Source: DASSFG01 sp035547915 (GTDB taxonomy: Bacteria; Planctomycetota; Planctomycetia; Pirellulales; JAICIG01). From it: a DNA stretch of 64,000 nt. Both the position numbers and the translations under genes were made by a program. Shown one piece after another: positions 26,742 through 35,785 of this stretch; the first letter of the stretch is position 1; each line of letters starts with the position of its first letter. Below the pieces are notes generated by a model, which was given only the letters and a program-made list of their open reading frames with translations, did no database searches and was not told the origin of the DNA. The stretch is from the NCBI GenBank assembly GCA_035547915.1, contig DASZTS010000118.1, positions 1 to 64,000 of the forward strand, given 5' to 3'.

Positions 26742-27668
26742 CTATTGCCGGAGCGACGTCGCGTACGCTTCGCTGCCGAAGGTCGTGCCCATCGCTTGCA
26801 GCGTGGTTTGGTCCGTACCGTCGGGGAAGAAGTGAATCGAGCCGTCGGCGAAGAGGAAGTTCGCACCGGAGGGATGCATGCTGGAGGCGTCGTCCAGGTC
26901 TCGGCCGGTCTGGTCGTTGATCGTTCCGGCATGGATCAGCACAAGGTCGCCCGCGCCCTGGCCAAGCCTACCGGCCACCGCCTTCGGGTTATAGACGCCC
27001 GTGTTGGCATAGCCGCCGCTGACGGCCCCCACCCAGGTCGCCTGCACCCGGGCGAACGGGCGCTCCTCGATGAAGATCGTGCTGCTCGTGCCGTCTTTGA
27101 TGTCCGTCAGACGGACCGAACTGTTGCGGTAGAAACAGCCATTACCCGTCGCCGCCGTGGTGGCGACACCCCCGCCACAACAGGCTCCGTAGCTTCCCGG
27201 CGCGATCGTGCAGATGGGCTTCCAGTTGTTGTCGGTCACCGCAAAAGCGGGCGGCGAGCTCAAGATATCGGACGGGCATGTCAAAACGGGCACGACGGTT
27301 TGAATGGCGGGCGAGTTCTGCACGGGCACCCGGAAATTGTATTGACCATACAAGGTGCTCTGTTCCAGATAGGGCAGGATGAAGGCCCCCCACGCCCAAC
27401 CAGGCGACGTGTCGTTGGTTCCGTCGACGTAGGTTGCCGTCGCCAGGTAACCCGGCGGCAGCCGTCCAGACGTGTCGTGGTAGCCCTGGAGAGCCAGCCC
27501 GATCTGCTTGAGGTTGTTGACGCATTCGGCTCGGCGGGCCGACTCGCGCGCCGCTTGCACCGCCGGGAGCAACAAGGCGATCAGCAGGCCGATAATGGCG
27601 ATCACGACGAGCAACTCGATGAGGGTGAAGCCCTCTTTTTGGCGGCGGGAGGCGGGGAGGTGGGACAT
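26742..27668 (-). CDS. DUF1559 prepilin-like protein
   Basis: A 308-residue protein of the DUF1559 family, which is greatly expanded in planctomycetes. It starts with a type IV prepilin signal (KEGFTLIELLVVIAIIGLLIALLLPAV; the cut is before Phe with Glu at +5). The linker ARESARRAECVNNLKQIGLALQGYHD follows, then a long beta-rich part. The family's H-x9-DG motif is near the end (MHPSGANFLFADGS). It should be processed by a prepilin peptidase and sit at the membrane or in a pseudopilus; the exact role is not known. A clear promoter and a perfect operator-like dyad lie just upstream (27699-27752). Confidence 0.93.
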   Translation of the reverse strand: MSHLPASRRQKEGFTLIELLVVIAIIGLLIALLLPAVQAARESARRAECVNNLKQIGLALQGYHDTSGRLPPGYLATATYVDGTNDTSPGWAWGAFILPYLEQSTLYGQYNFRVPVQNSPAIQTVVPVLTCPSDILSSPPAFAVTDNNWKPICTIAPGSYGACCGGGVATTAATGNGCFYRNSSVRLTDIKDGTSSTIFIEERPFARVQATWVGAVSGGYANTGVYNPKAVAGRLGQGAGDLVLIHAGTINDQTGRDLDDASSMHPSGANFLFADGSIHFFPDGTDQTTLQAMGTTFGSEAYATSLRQ

Positions 27669-27698
27669 TGGCAGGGGGTCCTCTTTGTTTTATTGCTA

Positions 27699-27715
27699 TT
27701 GCGACTCAGTCGCAA
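27699..27715 (-). promoter_or_regulatory. Perfect 17-bp operator-like dyad before the DUF1559 gene
   Basis: TTGCGACT-C-AGTCGCAA is an exact 8-bp inverted repeat with a single central base. It lies 30 nt before the ATG and a few nt downstream of the start point predicted from the promoter at 27725-27752, a place where a bound repressor would block transcription. The form resembles Fur-family boxes, but the regulator is inferred only. Confidence 0.6.
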
Positions 27716-27724
27716 CAAACGCCA

Positions 27725-27752
27725 ATTCTATCTGCGAGAACGTTTCTGTCAA
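27725..27752 (-). promoter_or_regulatory. Sigma-70-type promoter of the DUF1559 gene
   Basis: On the minus strand, TTGACA (27752-27747) and TAGAAT (27730-27725) are separated by 16 nt. The predicted start point is near 27718, about 50 nt before the ATG. Confidence 0.65.
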
Positions 27753-28235
27753 CGGCGGCGCACGGAACTCAATGCGAATGCATCCTTGCAGCGCCGCCAG
27801 CGCGAAAATGGCCTGTGGAACCGTCACCGCGATTCGGAACCGCTCGCCGAGTGATCGTTCCCGTGGCACAAATGCCCGACGTGTCGGATTTCGGGCGATT
27901 GCGTCGGCAGCGAGCCACCGGTCAGCCGAAAAGGCCCCGCCAGATCGCCTCAGCACCGGCGCCCCAGAAGAGGAGCGGCATGGCGTCGAACAGGAGGATC
28001 CAAAGAATGGCGATCGGTGCGCCCAGAAATCGCCAAAACCTCCGCTGCGCTTTTAGTTAGCGCTACCGAGATGGTTGCCCCGCGCGAGGCGCATGTTCGA
28101 AATTCGCCCTATGCTTGGCTTCCAAGCCACGCTCGACGACAATTGGAATCATGCACTCCGACCGAGCGGCGGCGGGCTCGGCCTGAGTGCGGACCATCGC
28201 CAACCGCCACGATTTCCAGCCAAAACACGAAACCT
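27753..28235. other. Divergent intergenic region, 483 nt
   Basis: This lies between the DUF1559 promoter and the PPC protein gene. On the minus strand, about 27940-28055, one frame reads as a short hydrophobic peptide (RFLGAPIAILWILLFDAMP) but has no start codon and is entered from a stop, so it is at most a remnant. Nothing else was recognised. Confidence 0.35.
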
Positions 28236-30371
28236 ATGCCGCAGCTCCTTCGACCGCCGTTTTGGGCCTTCGTCGTGCTCCTCGCCGCCGCGGGCGTTGC
28301 GCGGGCCGACCTTCCGTCCACCCGGCTGAACCGCATCGTGCCGTTGGGAGGCGCCGCTGGGACATCGCTAGAAATGCAGGTATCGGCCGCCGACGGCGAC
28401 GAGGCGAAACAACTCGTCTTCGATCATCCTGGGCTGAAAGCCGAGTGGATCGACAAGGGGAAATTCAAAGTCACCATCTCCGCCGACGTACCGGAAGGAA
28501 CCTATGATGTGCGGCTCCTCGGCCCGTTCGGCATGAGCAATCCGCGACTATTTGCCGTCTCGCACGGGCTGGTCGACCTTGCCGAAAAGGAGCCGAACGA
28601 CGTGCCCTCCGCCGCCCAGCCGACCCCGATCAACACCGCGGTGTCCGGCACGAGCGACAGCAACGGCCAGGATTTCTATCGCTTCGCCGCCCGGCAGGGG
28701 CAGCGGCTGACGATCGACTGCCAGGCTGGCAAACTCGACAGCGAGGTCGACGCTTGCTTGAGTGTGGTGGCCGCCGACGGCGCGGTGCTGGCCACCAGCG
28801 GCGACTACCATGGCCGAGACCCGTTCATCGACTTCATCGCGCCGGCCGACGGCGAGTATCTGGTCGAGGTCCACGACCTTTCCTTCCGTGGTGGTTTTCC
28901 GTATCGGCTCATCGTCACCGATCGTCCCTACGTCGAAAACGTCTTTCCCCGCGTGGTCGAGCCGGGCAAGCCGGTCGAACTCACGGCGCTGGGCCGCAAT
29001 TTCGGCACCGCCGGACAGCCCTCGAATTGGAAGATCGACGAACGGCCGTTGCAGGAATTCCGCTTCACGATCACGCCGCCCTCGGCCGCCGAGGCATTCG
29101 GTTTCTACCGCTTCGTCGAGCACCCCACCGACCACACGGTTCTGCCGACCGCGGCCACCTGCACGTTGGACGGATTTCAAGTGCGCGTGCCGGTCGGCGA
29201 GGGAGCGAGCCCACCGGTTACGCTGATGTATGCCTCGGGACCGGTGACACTCGAGCGCGAGCCGAACGATATGCTCGAACAGCCGCAGCCCGTGGCGCTG
29301 CCGCTGACCGTCAGCGGTCGTTTCGATCGGCCGCGCGACGCCGACTGGTTTGAAATCGAGCCGGCCGAGGCGGGCCGCTACGAAATCCAGGCCTATTCCG
29401 AGCGGATCGCCGGCCAGGCCGATCCCTACGTGGTCGTCGTCGACGACAAGGGGACTCGCATCAACGAGATCGACGATTTCGGCCACCGCATGAACGCGTT
29501 CGACGGGCACTTGCGCGACCCGGTCGGCTCGGTCGATCTGCAGGCGGGGCGAAAATATCGCCTGCTCGTGCAAGACCGCTACGGCCGCGGCGGCGCGCGC
29601 TACCAGTACGTGTTGACCGTCCATCGCTCGCAGCCCGACTTCTTCGTCGCGGCTATTCATGGGGTCAATCCCGGTCCCTCGGGCATCAGCATCTGGCGCG
29701 GGGGCGCGACGTGGCTCGACTTGATCTTCCATCGCCAGGACGGATACGGCGGACCGATCACCGTGCAGGCGGAGGGGCTCCCGCCCGGCCTGCACGCCGA
29801 AGAGGTCAAGATTCCGAATGATACGCGCGCCGCGCTGGTCTTGTGGGCCGACGCCGACGCGCCCTTGTGGAACGGCACGTTCAAGCTGGTCGCCACGGGC
29901 AAGCGGGGCGACGCCACGCTCCGCCGCGAGGTGCGCCCGTACACGCGCGTCTGGACCGACGCCAACATGGGATCGAGCCGGCCGACACGCGAGTTGGCGG
30001 CGGCCATCATCGAGAAGGCTCCCTATGGCCTGCGCGCCGCCCCCGACCGCGCCACCGTCGAGATGAACAACAAGCTGACCATCAAAGTCGCCGTCGACCG
30101 GCTTTGGCCCGAGTTCCAGGCGGCCGTCAAGGTGATCGGCCTCGGTCTGCCAGGCGGATTCCAGTTCAGCGAGCGAGAGATCGCCGCGGGACAGAACGAG
30201 GGCGAATTCGAGTTGCAAGTCGGCAACATGCGACCGGGCGAGTACACGATCACGCTGCTCGGGCAAGGACAGGTGCCGGTGAAGAAGGACGCCACTTCGC
30301 AGCCCGCCAACACGCTCGTCGCCATCCCCTGCCGGCCGCTCACGATCACCGTGGTCGAGAAGCCGAAATAG
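28236..30371 (+). CDS. Exported PPC-domain protein
   Basis: A 711-residue exported protein with a signal peptide (PFWAFVVLLAAAGVARA, cleavage before DLPST). It starts with an Ig-like region that ends near VSHGLVDLAEKEPND. Then come pre-peptidase C-terminal (PPC) domains, marked by EKEPNDVPSAAQP...GQDFYRFAA (about 120-215) and EREPNDMLEQPQP...DADWFEIEP (about 340-450). The rest is further beta-sandwich repeats. Such proteins are abundant in planctomycetes and usually occur next to DUF1549/DUF1553/DUF1501 genes; here the 3' neighbour is a convergent beta-propeller/phosphoesterase gene. The role is probably extracellular binding or adhesion; it is not proven. Confidence 0.82.
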   Translation: MPQLLRPPFWAFVVLLAAAGVARADLPSTRLNRIVPLGGAAGTSLEMQVSAADGDEAKQLVFDHPGLKAEWIDKGKFKVTISADVPEGTYDVRLLGPFGMSNPRLFAVSHGLVDLAEKEPNDVPSAAQPTPINTAVSGTSDSNGQDFYRFAARQGQRLTIDCQAGKLDSEVDACLSVVAADGAVLATSGDYHGRDPFIDFIAPADGEYLVEVHDLSFRGGFPYRLIVTDRPYVENVFPRVVEPGKPVELTALGRNFGTAGQPSNWKIDERPLQEFRFTITPPSAAEAFGFYRFVEHPTDHTVLPTAATCTLDGFQVRVPVGEGASPPVTLMYASGPVTLEREPNDMLEQPQPVALPLTVSGRFDRPRDADWFEIEPAEAGRYEIQAYSERIAGQADPYVVVVDDKGTRINEIDDFGHRMNAFDGHLRDPVGSVDLQAGRKYRLLVQDRYGRGGARYQYVLTVHRSQPDFFVAAIHGVNPGPSGISIWRGGATWLDLIFHRQDGYGGPITVQAEGLPPGLHAEEVKIPNDTRAALVLWADADAPLWNGTFKLVATGKRGDATLRREVRPYTRVWTDANMGSSRPTRELAAAIIEKAPYGLRAAPDRATVEMNNKLTIKVAVDRLWPEFQAAVKVIGLGLPGGFQFSEREIAAGQNEGEFELQVGNMRPGEYTITLLGQGQVPVKKDATSQPANTLVAIPCRPLTITVVEKPK

Positions 30372-30412
30372 ATCGCACCGTGCGAGCCGTGGGGCACACC
30401 AATGCGGCCGGA

Positions 30413-32980
30413 TCAGTCGTCGTCGTCTTCCTCCTCGTCGTCGTCGGCGCGGGCAATCACAAACGAGGCCCTCACCGGCGGAGGCATGCGCGAGTCGGGA
30501 CCGCGTACGCTGCGCCAAATGATCTCGTTCAGCAGAATATCGTCGGCCGCGTCTTCGCGGCCGAAGTCGAGCTGCGCCGATTGCTCGACACCCCATCCGG
30601 AAGTCGGGTTGCGCGCCTGTAAGTCAGCGCGAGCCGGACGGTGCTGAAATCCTTCCAGGTCGGGCTCGGCCTGGAACGAACCATACATGGGCCGCGCCGC
30701 GGCATCGAATTGGCTCATCGGCTTGAGGCCGAGTATCAGCTCCATGCTCCGTAGCATGCTCGACGTGGAATACATGTTCGAGTCGACGTGGTGCCGCTTG
30801 CAGTACGGGCTGATGACGAGCGCGACGGTGCGGTGCGCGTCGACGTGATCGGAGCCGTTCTGGGCGTCGTCTTCGACCACGAAGATGGCCGTATCTTTCC
30901 AGAATTTGCTCTCGGTCACGGCCTCGACGAGGACGCCGAGTGCGAGGTCGTTCTCGGCCACCATAGCCGTGGGCGTCGGCTTGCCCTTCTTTTGACCATA
31001 CGTGTGGTCGTTGGGCAGACGCAGCACGATGAAGGCCGGCATCTCGCCCGTCTTTTCAAAGCCGTGAAGTTCCTCGATGAACCGCTGGGCACGCTTCACG
31101 TCGGGATAGTCGAGATCGTAGGGGCGGAACTGCGGGTCGAAATGCCCCTCCAGCGCCGGCAGGGTGGCCACGCCCGGATCGCCCCGCTTCTTCCCCTCGT
31201 CGATGAACTCGCCGTAGCTGCGATAGCTGACGCCCGCCTCGCGGCAGCGGTCCCAGATATAGCCGCCGGCCGGCGTCGCGATGTCGAAATGGCCTTCGCC
31301 CGGATAGACGAGCTTTTTCTGGTTGCCGCGATAGACCAGCGGCCAGGTCTTTTCGACAAAATCGTTGGCGTAGGCAGCCATGCTCCATTCGTGGCCGTCG
31401 GCGCTGACCTCGCTCTCGACATAGAAGTTGTCGAGCAGCACGAATTGGCGGCTCAGCGCGTGTTGATTGGGCGTCACTTCCTCGCCGAACAGGCAGAGGT
31501 GCGGATCGCCGTTCCCCTCGGGCATGTCGCCGAACACCTGATCGTAGGTGCGGTTCTCCTTGATGATGTAGATGCAGTGGCGCAGCGGGCTCTTGTCACC
31601 CGCCTTGGCGGGAATGGGGTTGGGTCCATCCGGCTCGGCCGCCGGCGCGAAATCGGACTTCAACGGGCTGGCTCGAAAGGCAGCCTCGCTGTACCGGGCC
31701 ATGTCGGCCGGCGAGGGGCTCTCGATCACGCTCAGTGTGCCGCGGAACAGCCCGCCGATATATTGCCGCACGGTCGCCGGCGGATCTTTGAGGGGGTTCG
31801 GGCCCTGCGGGTTCGCACTCGACATCAGCCCCTTGCCGTTGGCCACATAGATGCGTTCGTCGCGCGGATTGAAACGCACCGACGTCGGATACCAGCCGAC
31901 CGGAATGTATCCCAACGATCGGCTCGCGCCCGGTTCGCTGGTATTGAAGACGGCCACGTTGTTGTTGTCGGCATTGGCCACGAACAACACCTTGCCGTCG
32001 GGCGATAGGGCCAGGCTATTGGGAGTGCTGCCGCTGGGTGCCTTGGGATACAAAGCGGTCGAAATCGTTTCCGTCGCGCGGCCGCTGTGCGTATCCAAGA
32101 TGGACACCAAGTTGGAATTGGAGCAGGCCACGAAGAGGCGGTCGGCGTCGGGCGAGAGGGCCATTTCGGTCGGGTGCGATTCGCTTGGCCAGGTATCGTC
32201 GACTTCGAACGTCTCTATATCGACCACCGCCACGGCCGCCTTACCCCACAGGCTGACGTAAAGGCGTTTGCCGTCCGGCGCCGGCAAGACGGTGTACGGA
32301 TAGCTCTCTTCACCGAGCGGCAAGCGCCGCACGCGCGACGGGTCGTCGAGCGAGACGGCCGCGAGGGCATGCCCCCAGCCACCGGCCACAAACAGCGTCT
32401 TGCCGTCGATGCTCGTCGCCAGTCCGGCCGGCACGAAGGTCTCGTCGGCCTTCGCCACGCGAATCTCGTGACGATTGCTCAGGTAGCCGTCGGCGAAGTC
32501 GAAACGGTGCACGACTTCGTGTTCGCCACCGCTGGCAAACAGTTGCTTACCGTCGCGATCGAAAGAAATGCCGTAGAAAACCTGCGGCACGGTGACGCGC
32601 GAGACGACGCTGGCGCCCTTCATGTCGACGATCACGATTTCATGGTCGCCGTAGCCGGCGTGCAGGACGGCGGCCCAACGACCTTCTTTCGGGTGCAAGG
32701 CGATCTGCACCGGAAAATCACCGAGCTTGATCTGCTTTCCGGCCGGCTTGAGCGACCACTGGTTCGGCAGCAGAATCGTACCTTCATCGCTCATGCCCGG
32801 CAGCCGGCGCGGCTCGTGCCGTCTGGTCGTCGGCTCTTGGCCGTGCAGGCAAACCGCCAAGGCACAGAAGTTCACGACGACAGGGAGAACGCCCAATCGA
32901 CAGAGACGGCGGATCGCCGTACTTCCGCCAGAGACGCAAACGCAGGAAAGAAAATCGCTATACCGGCGGACGCAGGGCAT
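30413..32980 (-). CDS. YncE-like beta-propeller fused to a phosphoesterase domain
   Basis: An 855-residue exported protein. A hydrophobic N-terminal segment is followed by a seven-bladed YVTN/YncE-like beta-propeller (about 80-400; blades with SPDADRLFVAC, SPDGKVLFVAN, NPRDERIYVAN). The C-terminal part is a phosphoesterase/alkaline-phosphatase-type domain: metal motif KENRTYDQVFGD at 474-485, LLDNFYVESEVSADGHEWS, and VVEDDAQNGSDHVDAHRT. This 'YncE plus phosphoesterase' build is a known bacterial architecture that probably cleaves phosphate esters outside the cytoplasm. The extreme C-terminus is an acidic run (DDDEEEDDDD) coded by GAC/GAG-type triplets. The start at 32980 is supported by GGAG about 11 nt upstream; it is not certain. 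Confidence 0.85.
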   Translation of the reverse strand: MPCVRRYSDFLSCVCVSGGSTAIRRLCRLGVLPVVVNFCALAVCLHGQEPTTRRHEPRRLPGMSDEGTILLPNQWSLKPAGKQIKLGDFPVQIALHPKEGRWAAVLHAGYGDHEIVIVDMKGASVVSRVTVPQVFYGISFDRDGKQLFASGGEHEVVHRFDFADGYLSNRHEIRVAKADETFVPAGLATSIDGKTLFVAGGWGHALAAVSLDDPSRVRRLPLGEESYPYTVLPAPDGKRLYVSLWGKAAVAVVDIETFEVDDTWPSESHPTEMALSPDADRLFVACSNSNLVSILDTHSGRATETISTALYPKAPSGSTPNSLALSPDGKVLFVANADNNNVAVFNTSEPGASRSLGYIPVGWYPTSVRFNPRDERIYVANGKGLMSSANPQGPNPLKDPPATVRQYIGGLFRGTLSVIESPSPADMARYSEAAFRASPLKSDFAPAAEPDGPNPIPAKAGDKSPLRHCIYIIKENRTYDQVFGDMPEGNGDPHLCLFGEEVTPNQHALSRQFVLLDNFYVESEVSADGHEWSMAAYANDFVEKTWPLVYRGNQKKLVYPGEGHFDIATPAGGYIWDRCREAGVSYRSYGEFIDEGKKRGDPGVATLPALEGHFDPQFRPYDLDYPDVKRAQRFIEELHGFEKTGEMPAFIVLRLPNDHTYGQKKGKPTPTAMVAENDLALGVLVEAVTESKFWKDTAIFVVEDDAQNGSDHVDAHRTVALVISPYCKRHHVDSNMYSTSSMLRSMELILGLKPMSQFDAAARPMYGSFQAEPDLEGFQHRPARADLQARNPTSGWGVEQSAQLDFGREDAADDILLNEIIWRSVRGPDSRMPPPVRASFVIARADDDEEEDDDD

Positions 32981-33069
32981 CACGTTTCGATCTCCGCATG
33001 GGGGCGGCCATGCTTGCCGATCGTTGCTCGGCAAACGGGCGACGGCCGCGATGCGGGGATTATAGCCTG

Positions 33070-33396
33070 CTACGGCAGGATCAACAGCGACTTACGCTCG
33101 CCGCGCAGGTAGTACGGTTGGTTGGGATACTTGTTCCACTGGTGGCGCCGCGAAACGTCGGGCTGGGTGTAGGCGGGGTAGTCGAGCGCCGAAGTGCGGC
33201 CGCCCGACGACCGGTTCCCCGAATAGGTGCGTCCCGAATAGTTGCGGGTTGACGCCGCGGGCGCAGACATGCGGCGATAGCTATAACCGCCGCGCCAGGC
33301 GACGGGTGTGACACCGGCCGCTTGCGCCTCTCCGGCCATGCCCACGGCGACGATTGCCATCACCACGAGCTTCTTGGACACGATCTCTTTGAACAT
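33070..33396 (-). CDS. Small exported hypothetical protein
   Basis: A 108-residue protein with a signal peptide (KKLVVMAIVAVGMAGEAQA, cleavage before AG). AAGGAG lies 8 nt before the ATG. The mature part is rich in Ser, Arg, Tyr and Gly (YSGRTYSGNRSSGGRTS) and ends with RHQWNKYPNQPYYLRGE plus a hydrophobic tail. This is typical of small planctomycete exported proteins. The function is unknown. It diverges from glgX. Confidence 0.65.
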   Translation of the reverse strand: MFKEIVSKKLVVMAIVAVGMAGEAQAAGVTPVAWRGGYSYRRMSAPAASTRNYSGRTYSGNRSSGGRTSALDYPAYTQPDVSRRHQWNKYPNQPYYLRGERKSLLILP

Positions 33397-33559
33397 GCTC
33401 AGACTCCTTCGCCGAACAGCACCACACGCTTGAGCATGACGCAGAAAACCGAACGCGGCAAGCGCGCGTACTCTCCGGAGCAGCATTCGTGGGTGCGACC
33501 AAGCCGGGCGCGGCAATACTTGAAGTAGACGAAAAGGATGTCTGCGAAGGGCGAAACGA

Positions 33560-33565
33560 TATAAT
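33560..33565 (+). promoter_or_regulatory. Consensus -10 hexamer before glgX
   Basis: A perfect TATAAT sits 73 nt before the glgX ATG in an otherwise GC-rich region. No good -35 was found 16-18 nt upstream, so an alternative or activated promoter is possible. Confidence 0.3.
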
Positions 33566-33637
33566 CACGCAGACACGCCGCAAGAGGCACGCTAATTGCT
33601 GTCCACGCCAGCGAGTCGCATTTGGGAGGAAACGACG

Positions 33638-35779
33638 ATGAGAATCTGGCCGGGTCGACCCTATCCGATCGGTGCCACATGGGATGGCAGCGGTGTCAAT
33701 TTCGCGCTCTATTCGGAAAATGCCACAAAAGTCGAGCTCTGCCTGTTCGACAACGCCGACGACAAAAAGGAATCGCAACGCATCCCGCTGGAAGAACAGA
33801 CCGACATGGTCTGGCACGGCTTCTTGCCCGACGTGCGGCCCGGCCAACTCTATGGCTTCCGCGTGCACGGTCCGTACGATCCGAGCCATGGGCACCGCTT
33901 CAACCCGAACAAGGTCGTGCTCGATCCCTACGCCAAGGCGATCGGCCGCGAGGTGCGTTGGAGCGATGAAATGTGGGGCTACAAGATCGGCGACCCGCAA
34001 GCCGACCTTTCCTTCGACGACCGCGACAACGCGGCCTTCGCACCGCTGGCGGCCGTGGTCGATCCGGCCTTCACCTGGGGCGACGATCGGCCGCCGAATG
34101 TACCCTGGCACAAAACGCTGATCTACGAGCTGCACGTCAAGGGGTTCACCAAGCTTCATCCCGAGGTTCCCGATCGGCTGCGCGGAACGTACTCGGGCCT
34201 GTCGTCCGAGGCTGCCTTGAGCTATCTGCGAAAGCTCGGCATCACGGCCGTCGAACTGCTGCCGGTGCACGACTTTCTCGACGATCGGCACCTGGTCGAC
34301 AAGGGTTTGTCGAATTATTGGGGCTACAACACGCTCGGGTTCTTCGTGCCGGCGGGGCGCTATTCGGCCGCCGACACGCCGCTCGATACGGTGCGCGAGT
34401 TTAAGACGATGGTGCGCAACCTGCACTCGATCGGCGTCGAGGTGATCTTGGACGTGGTCTACAACCACACCGCCGAAGGGAACCAGATGGGGCCGACCTG
34501 CTCCTTCCGCGGCGTCGACAACGCCGCCTACTATCGGCTCAGTCCGGAAGACCCGCGCTATTACATGGACTTCACCGGCTGCGGCAACACCTTCAACATG
34601 CGCAACCCGCGCGTGTTGCAGCTCATCATGGACAGCTTGCGCTACTGGATCACCGACATGCACGTCGACGGGTTCCGTTTCGATCTGGCGAGCACGCTGG
34701 CCCGCGAACTGCACGAAGTCGACAAGCTGGGTGCCTTCTTCGACATCATCCATCAGGACCCGATCATCTCACAGGTCAAGCTGATCGCGGAGCCGTGGGA
34801 TCTGGGCGCCGGCGGATACCAGGTAGGCAACTTTCCCGTCCTGTGGTCGGAGTGGAACGGCAAGTACCGCGACTGTGTGCGCAAGTTCTGGAAGGGCGAC
34901 GCGGGGATGGTCTCGGAATTCGCCACGCGGTTCACGGGATCGAGCGACCTCTACGAATGGAGTAGCCGTCGGCCGCACGCCAGTGTCAACTTCATCACCT
35001 GCCACGACGGGTTCACGCTGCACGACCTCGTGTCGTACGACGGCAAACACAATGAGGCCAACGGCGAAGAGAACCGCGACGGCGCCGACGACAACAATAG
35101 CTGGAACTGTGGCGTCGAGGGACCGACCGACAACCCCGAGATTCGCGCTCTGCGGCAGAGAAAGATGCGCAGCATGTTGGCCACGCTGTTGCTGTCGCAG
35201 GGAGTTCCCATGATTTTGGCGGGCGACGAGATGGGCCACACGCAGAACGGCAACAACAACGCCTACTGCCAAGACAACGAACTGAGCTGGCTCTCGTGGG
35301 ACCTGAACGACGAGCAGCAGGCGTTGTTGACGTTCGTGCAGAAGTGCATCGAACTGAACAAGAGCGAGCCGGTCTTTCAGCGGCGCCGGTTCTTCCACGG
35401 CCAAGGCATCCAGGGCGGCGAGGCGCCCGATATAGCGTGGTTCGACACATCGGGAAACGAGATGTCGGACGAGGACTGGAAGACCAGTTTTGTCCGGTCC
35501 TTCGGCGTCGAGTTGTACGGCCAGGCGATCGACGTCGACGAGCACGGTGCGGAAATCAGCGGCGACACATTGCTGTTGCTGTTCAACGCCGACGTTGCCA
35601 CCCGCATCGACTTTACGCTGCCGGCATTGGAAGAGGGTCAAACCTACGAGCTGATTTTCGACACGGCCGTGAACGACGAAGGGGTGAAACACGTCATCGA
35701 GGGAACGAAATACCAGCTCGCCCCCTGTTCGCTGGCCCTGCTGCGATTGGTCGACCCCACCGCGGCCGAAGCGGCATAA
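33638..35779 (+). CDS. glgX: Glycogen debranching enzyme GlgX
   Basis: A 713-residue GH13 isoamylase-type enzyme that hydrolyses alpha-1,6 branches of glycogen. An N-terminal CBM48-like domain (1-130; RPYPIGATWDGSGVNFALYSENA) comes before the catalytic barrel. The nucleophile is Asp349 in DGFRFDLAS, the acid/base is Glu385 in AEPWDLG, and the stabilising Asp lies in FITCHDGFTLHDLV. DVVYNHTAEGN is conserved region I. GGAGG lies 7 nt before the ATG. It precedes the EEP gene by only 6 nt and probably shares its transcript. Confidence 0.93.
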   Translation: MRIWPGRPYPIGATWDGSGVNFALYSENATKVELCLFDNADDKKESQRIPLEEQTDMVWHGFLPDVRPGQLYGFRVHGPYDPSHGHRFNPNKVVLDPYAKAIGREVRWSDEMWGYKIGDPQADLSFDDRDNAAFAPLAAVVDPAFTWGDDRPPNVPWHKTLIYELHVKGFTKLHPEVPDRLRGTYSGLSSEAALSYLRKLGITAVELLPVHDFLDDRHLVDKGLSNYWGYNTLGFFVPAGRYSAADTPLDTVREFKTMVRNLHSIGVEVILDVVYNHTAEGNQMGPTCSFRGVDNAAYYRLSPEDPRYYMDFTGCGNTFNMRNPRVLQLIMDSLRYWITDMHVDGFRFDLASTLARELHEVDKLGAFFDIIHQDPIISQVKLIAEPWDLGAGGYQVGNFPVLWSEWNGKYRDCVRKFWKGDAGMVSEFATRFTGSSDLYEWSSRRPHASVNFITCHDGFTLHDLVSYDGKHNEANGEENRDGADDNNSWNCGVEGPTDNPEIRALRQRKMRSMLATLLLSQGVPMILAGDEMGHTQNGNNNAYCQDNELSWLSWDLNDEQQALLTFVQKCIELNKSEPVFQRRRFFHGQGIQGGEAPDIAWFDTSGNEMSDEDWKTSFVRSFGVELYGQAIDVDEHGAEISGDTLLLLFNADVATRIDFTLPALEEGQTYELIFDTAVNDEGVKHVIEGTKYQLAPCSLALLRLVDPTAAEAA

Positions 35780-35785
35780 AGAGCG

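Noticed and set aside
27940..28055. Hydrophobic minus-strand peptide (RFLGAPIAILWILLFDAMP)
   Set aside because: It is entered from a stop codon and has no start; too short to call a pseudogene.
28548..30596. 682-residue minus-strand frame opposite the PPC protein
   Set aside because: Its composition (Arg/His/Gly-rich, no motif) is that of an antisense frame; the plus strand has a signal peptide and PPC domains.
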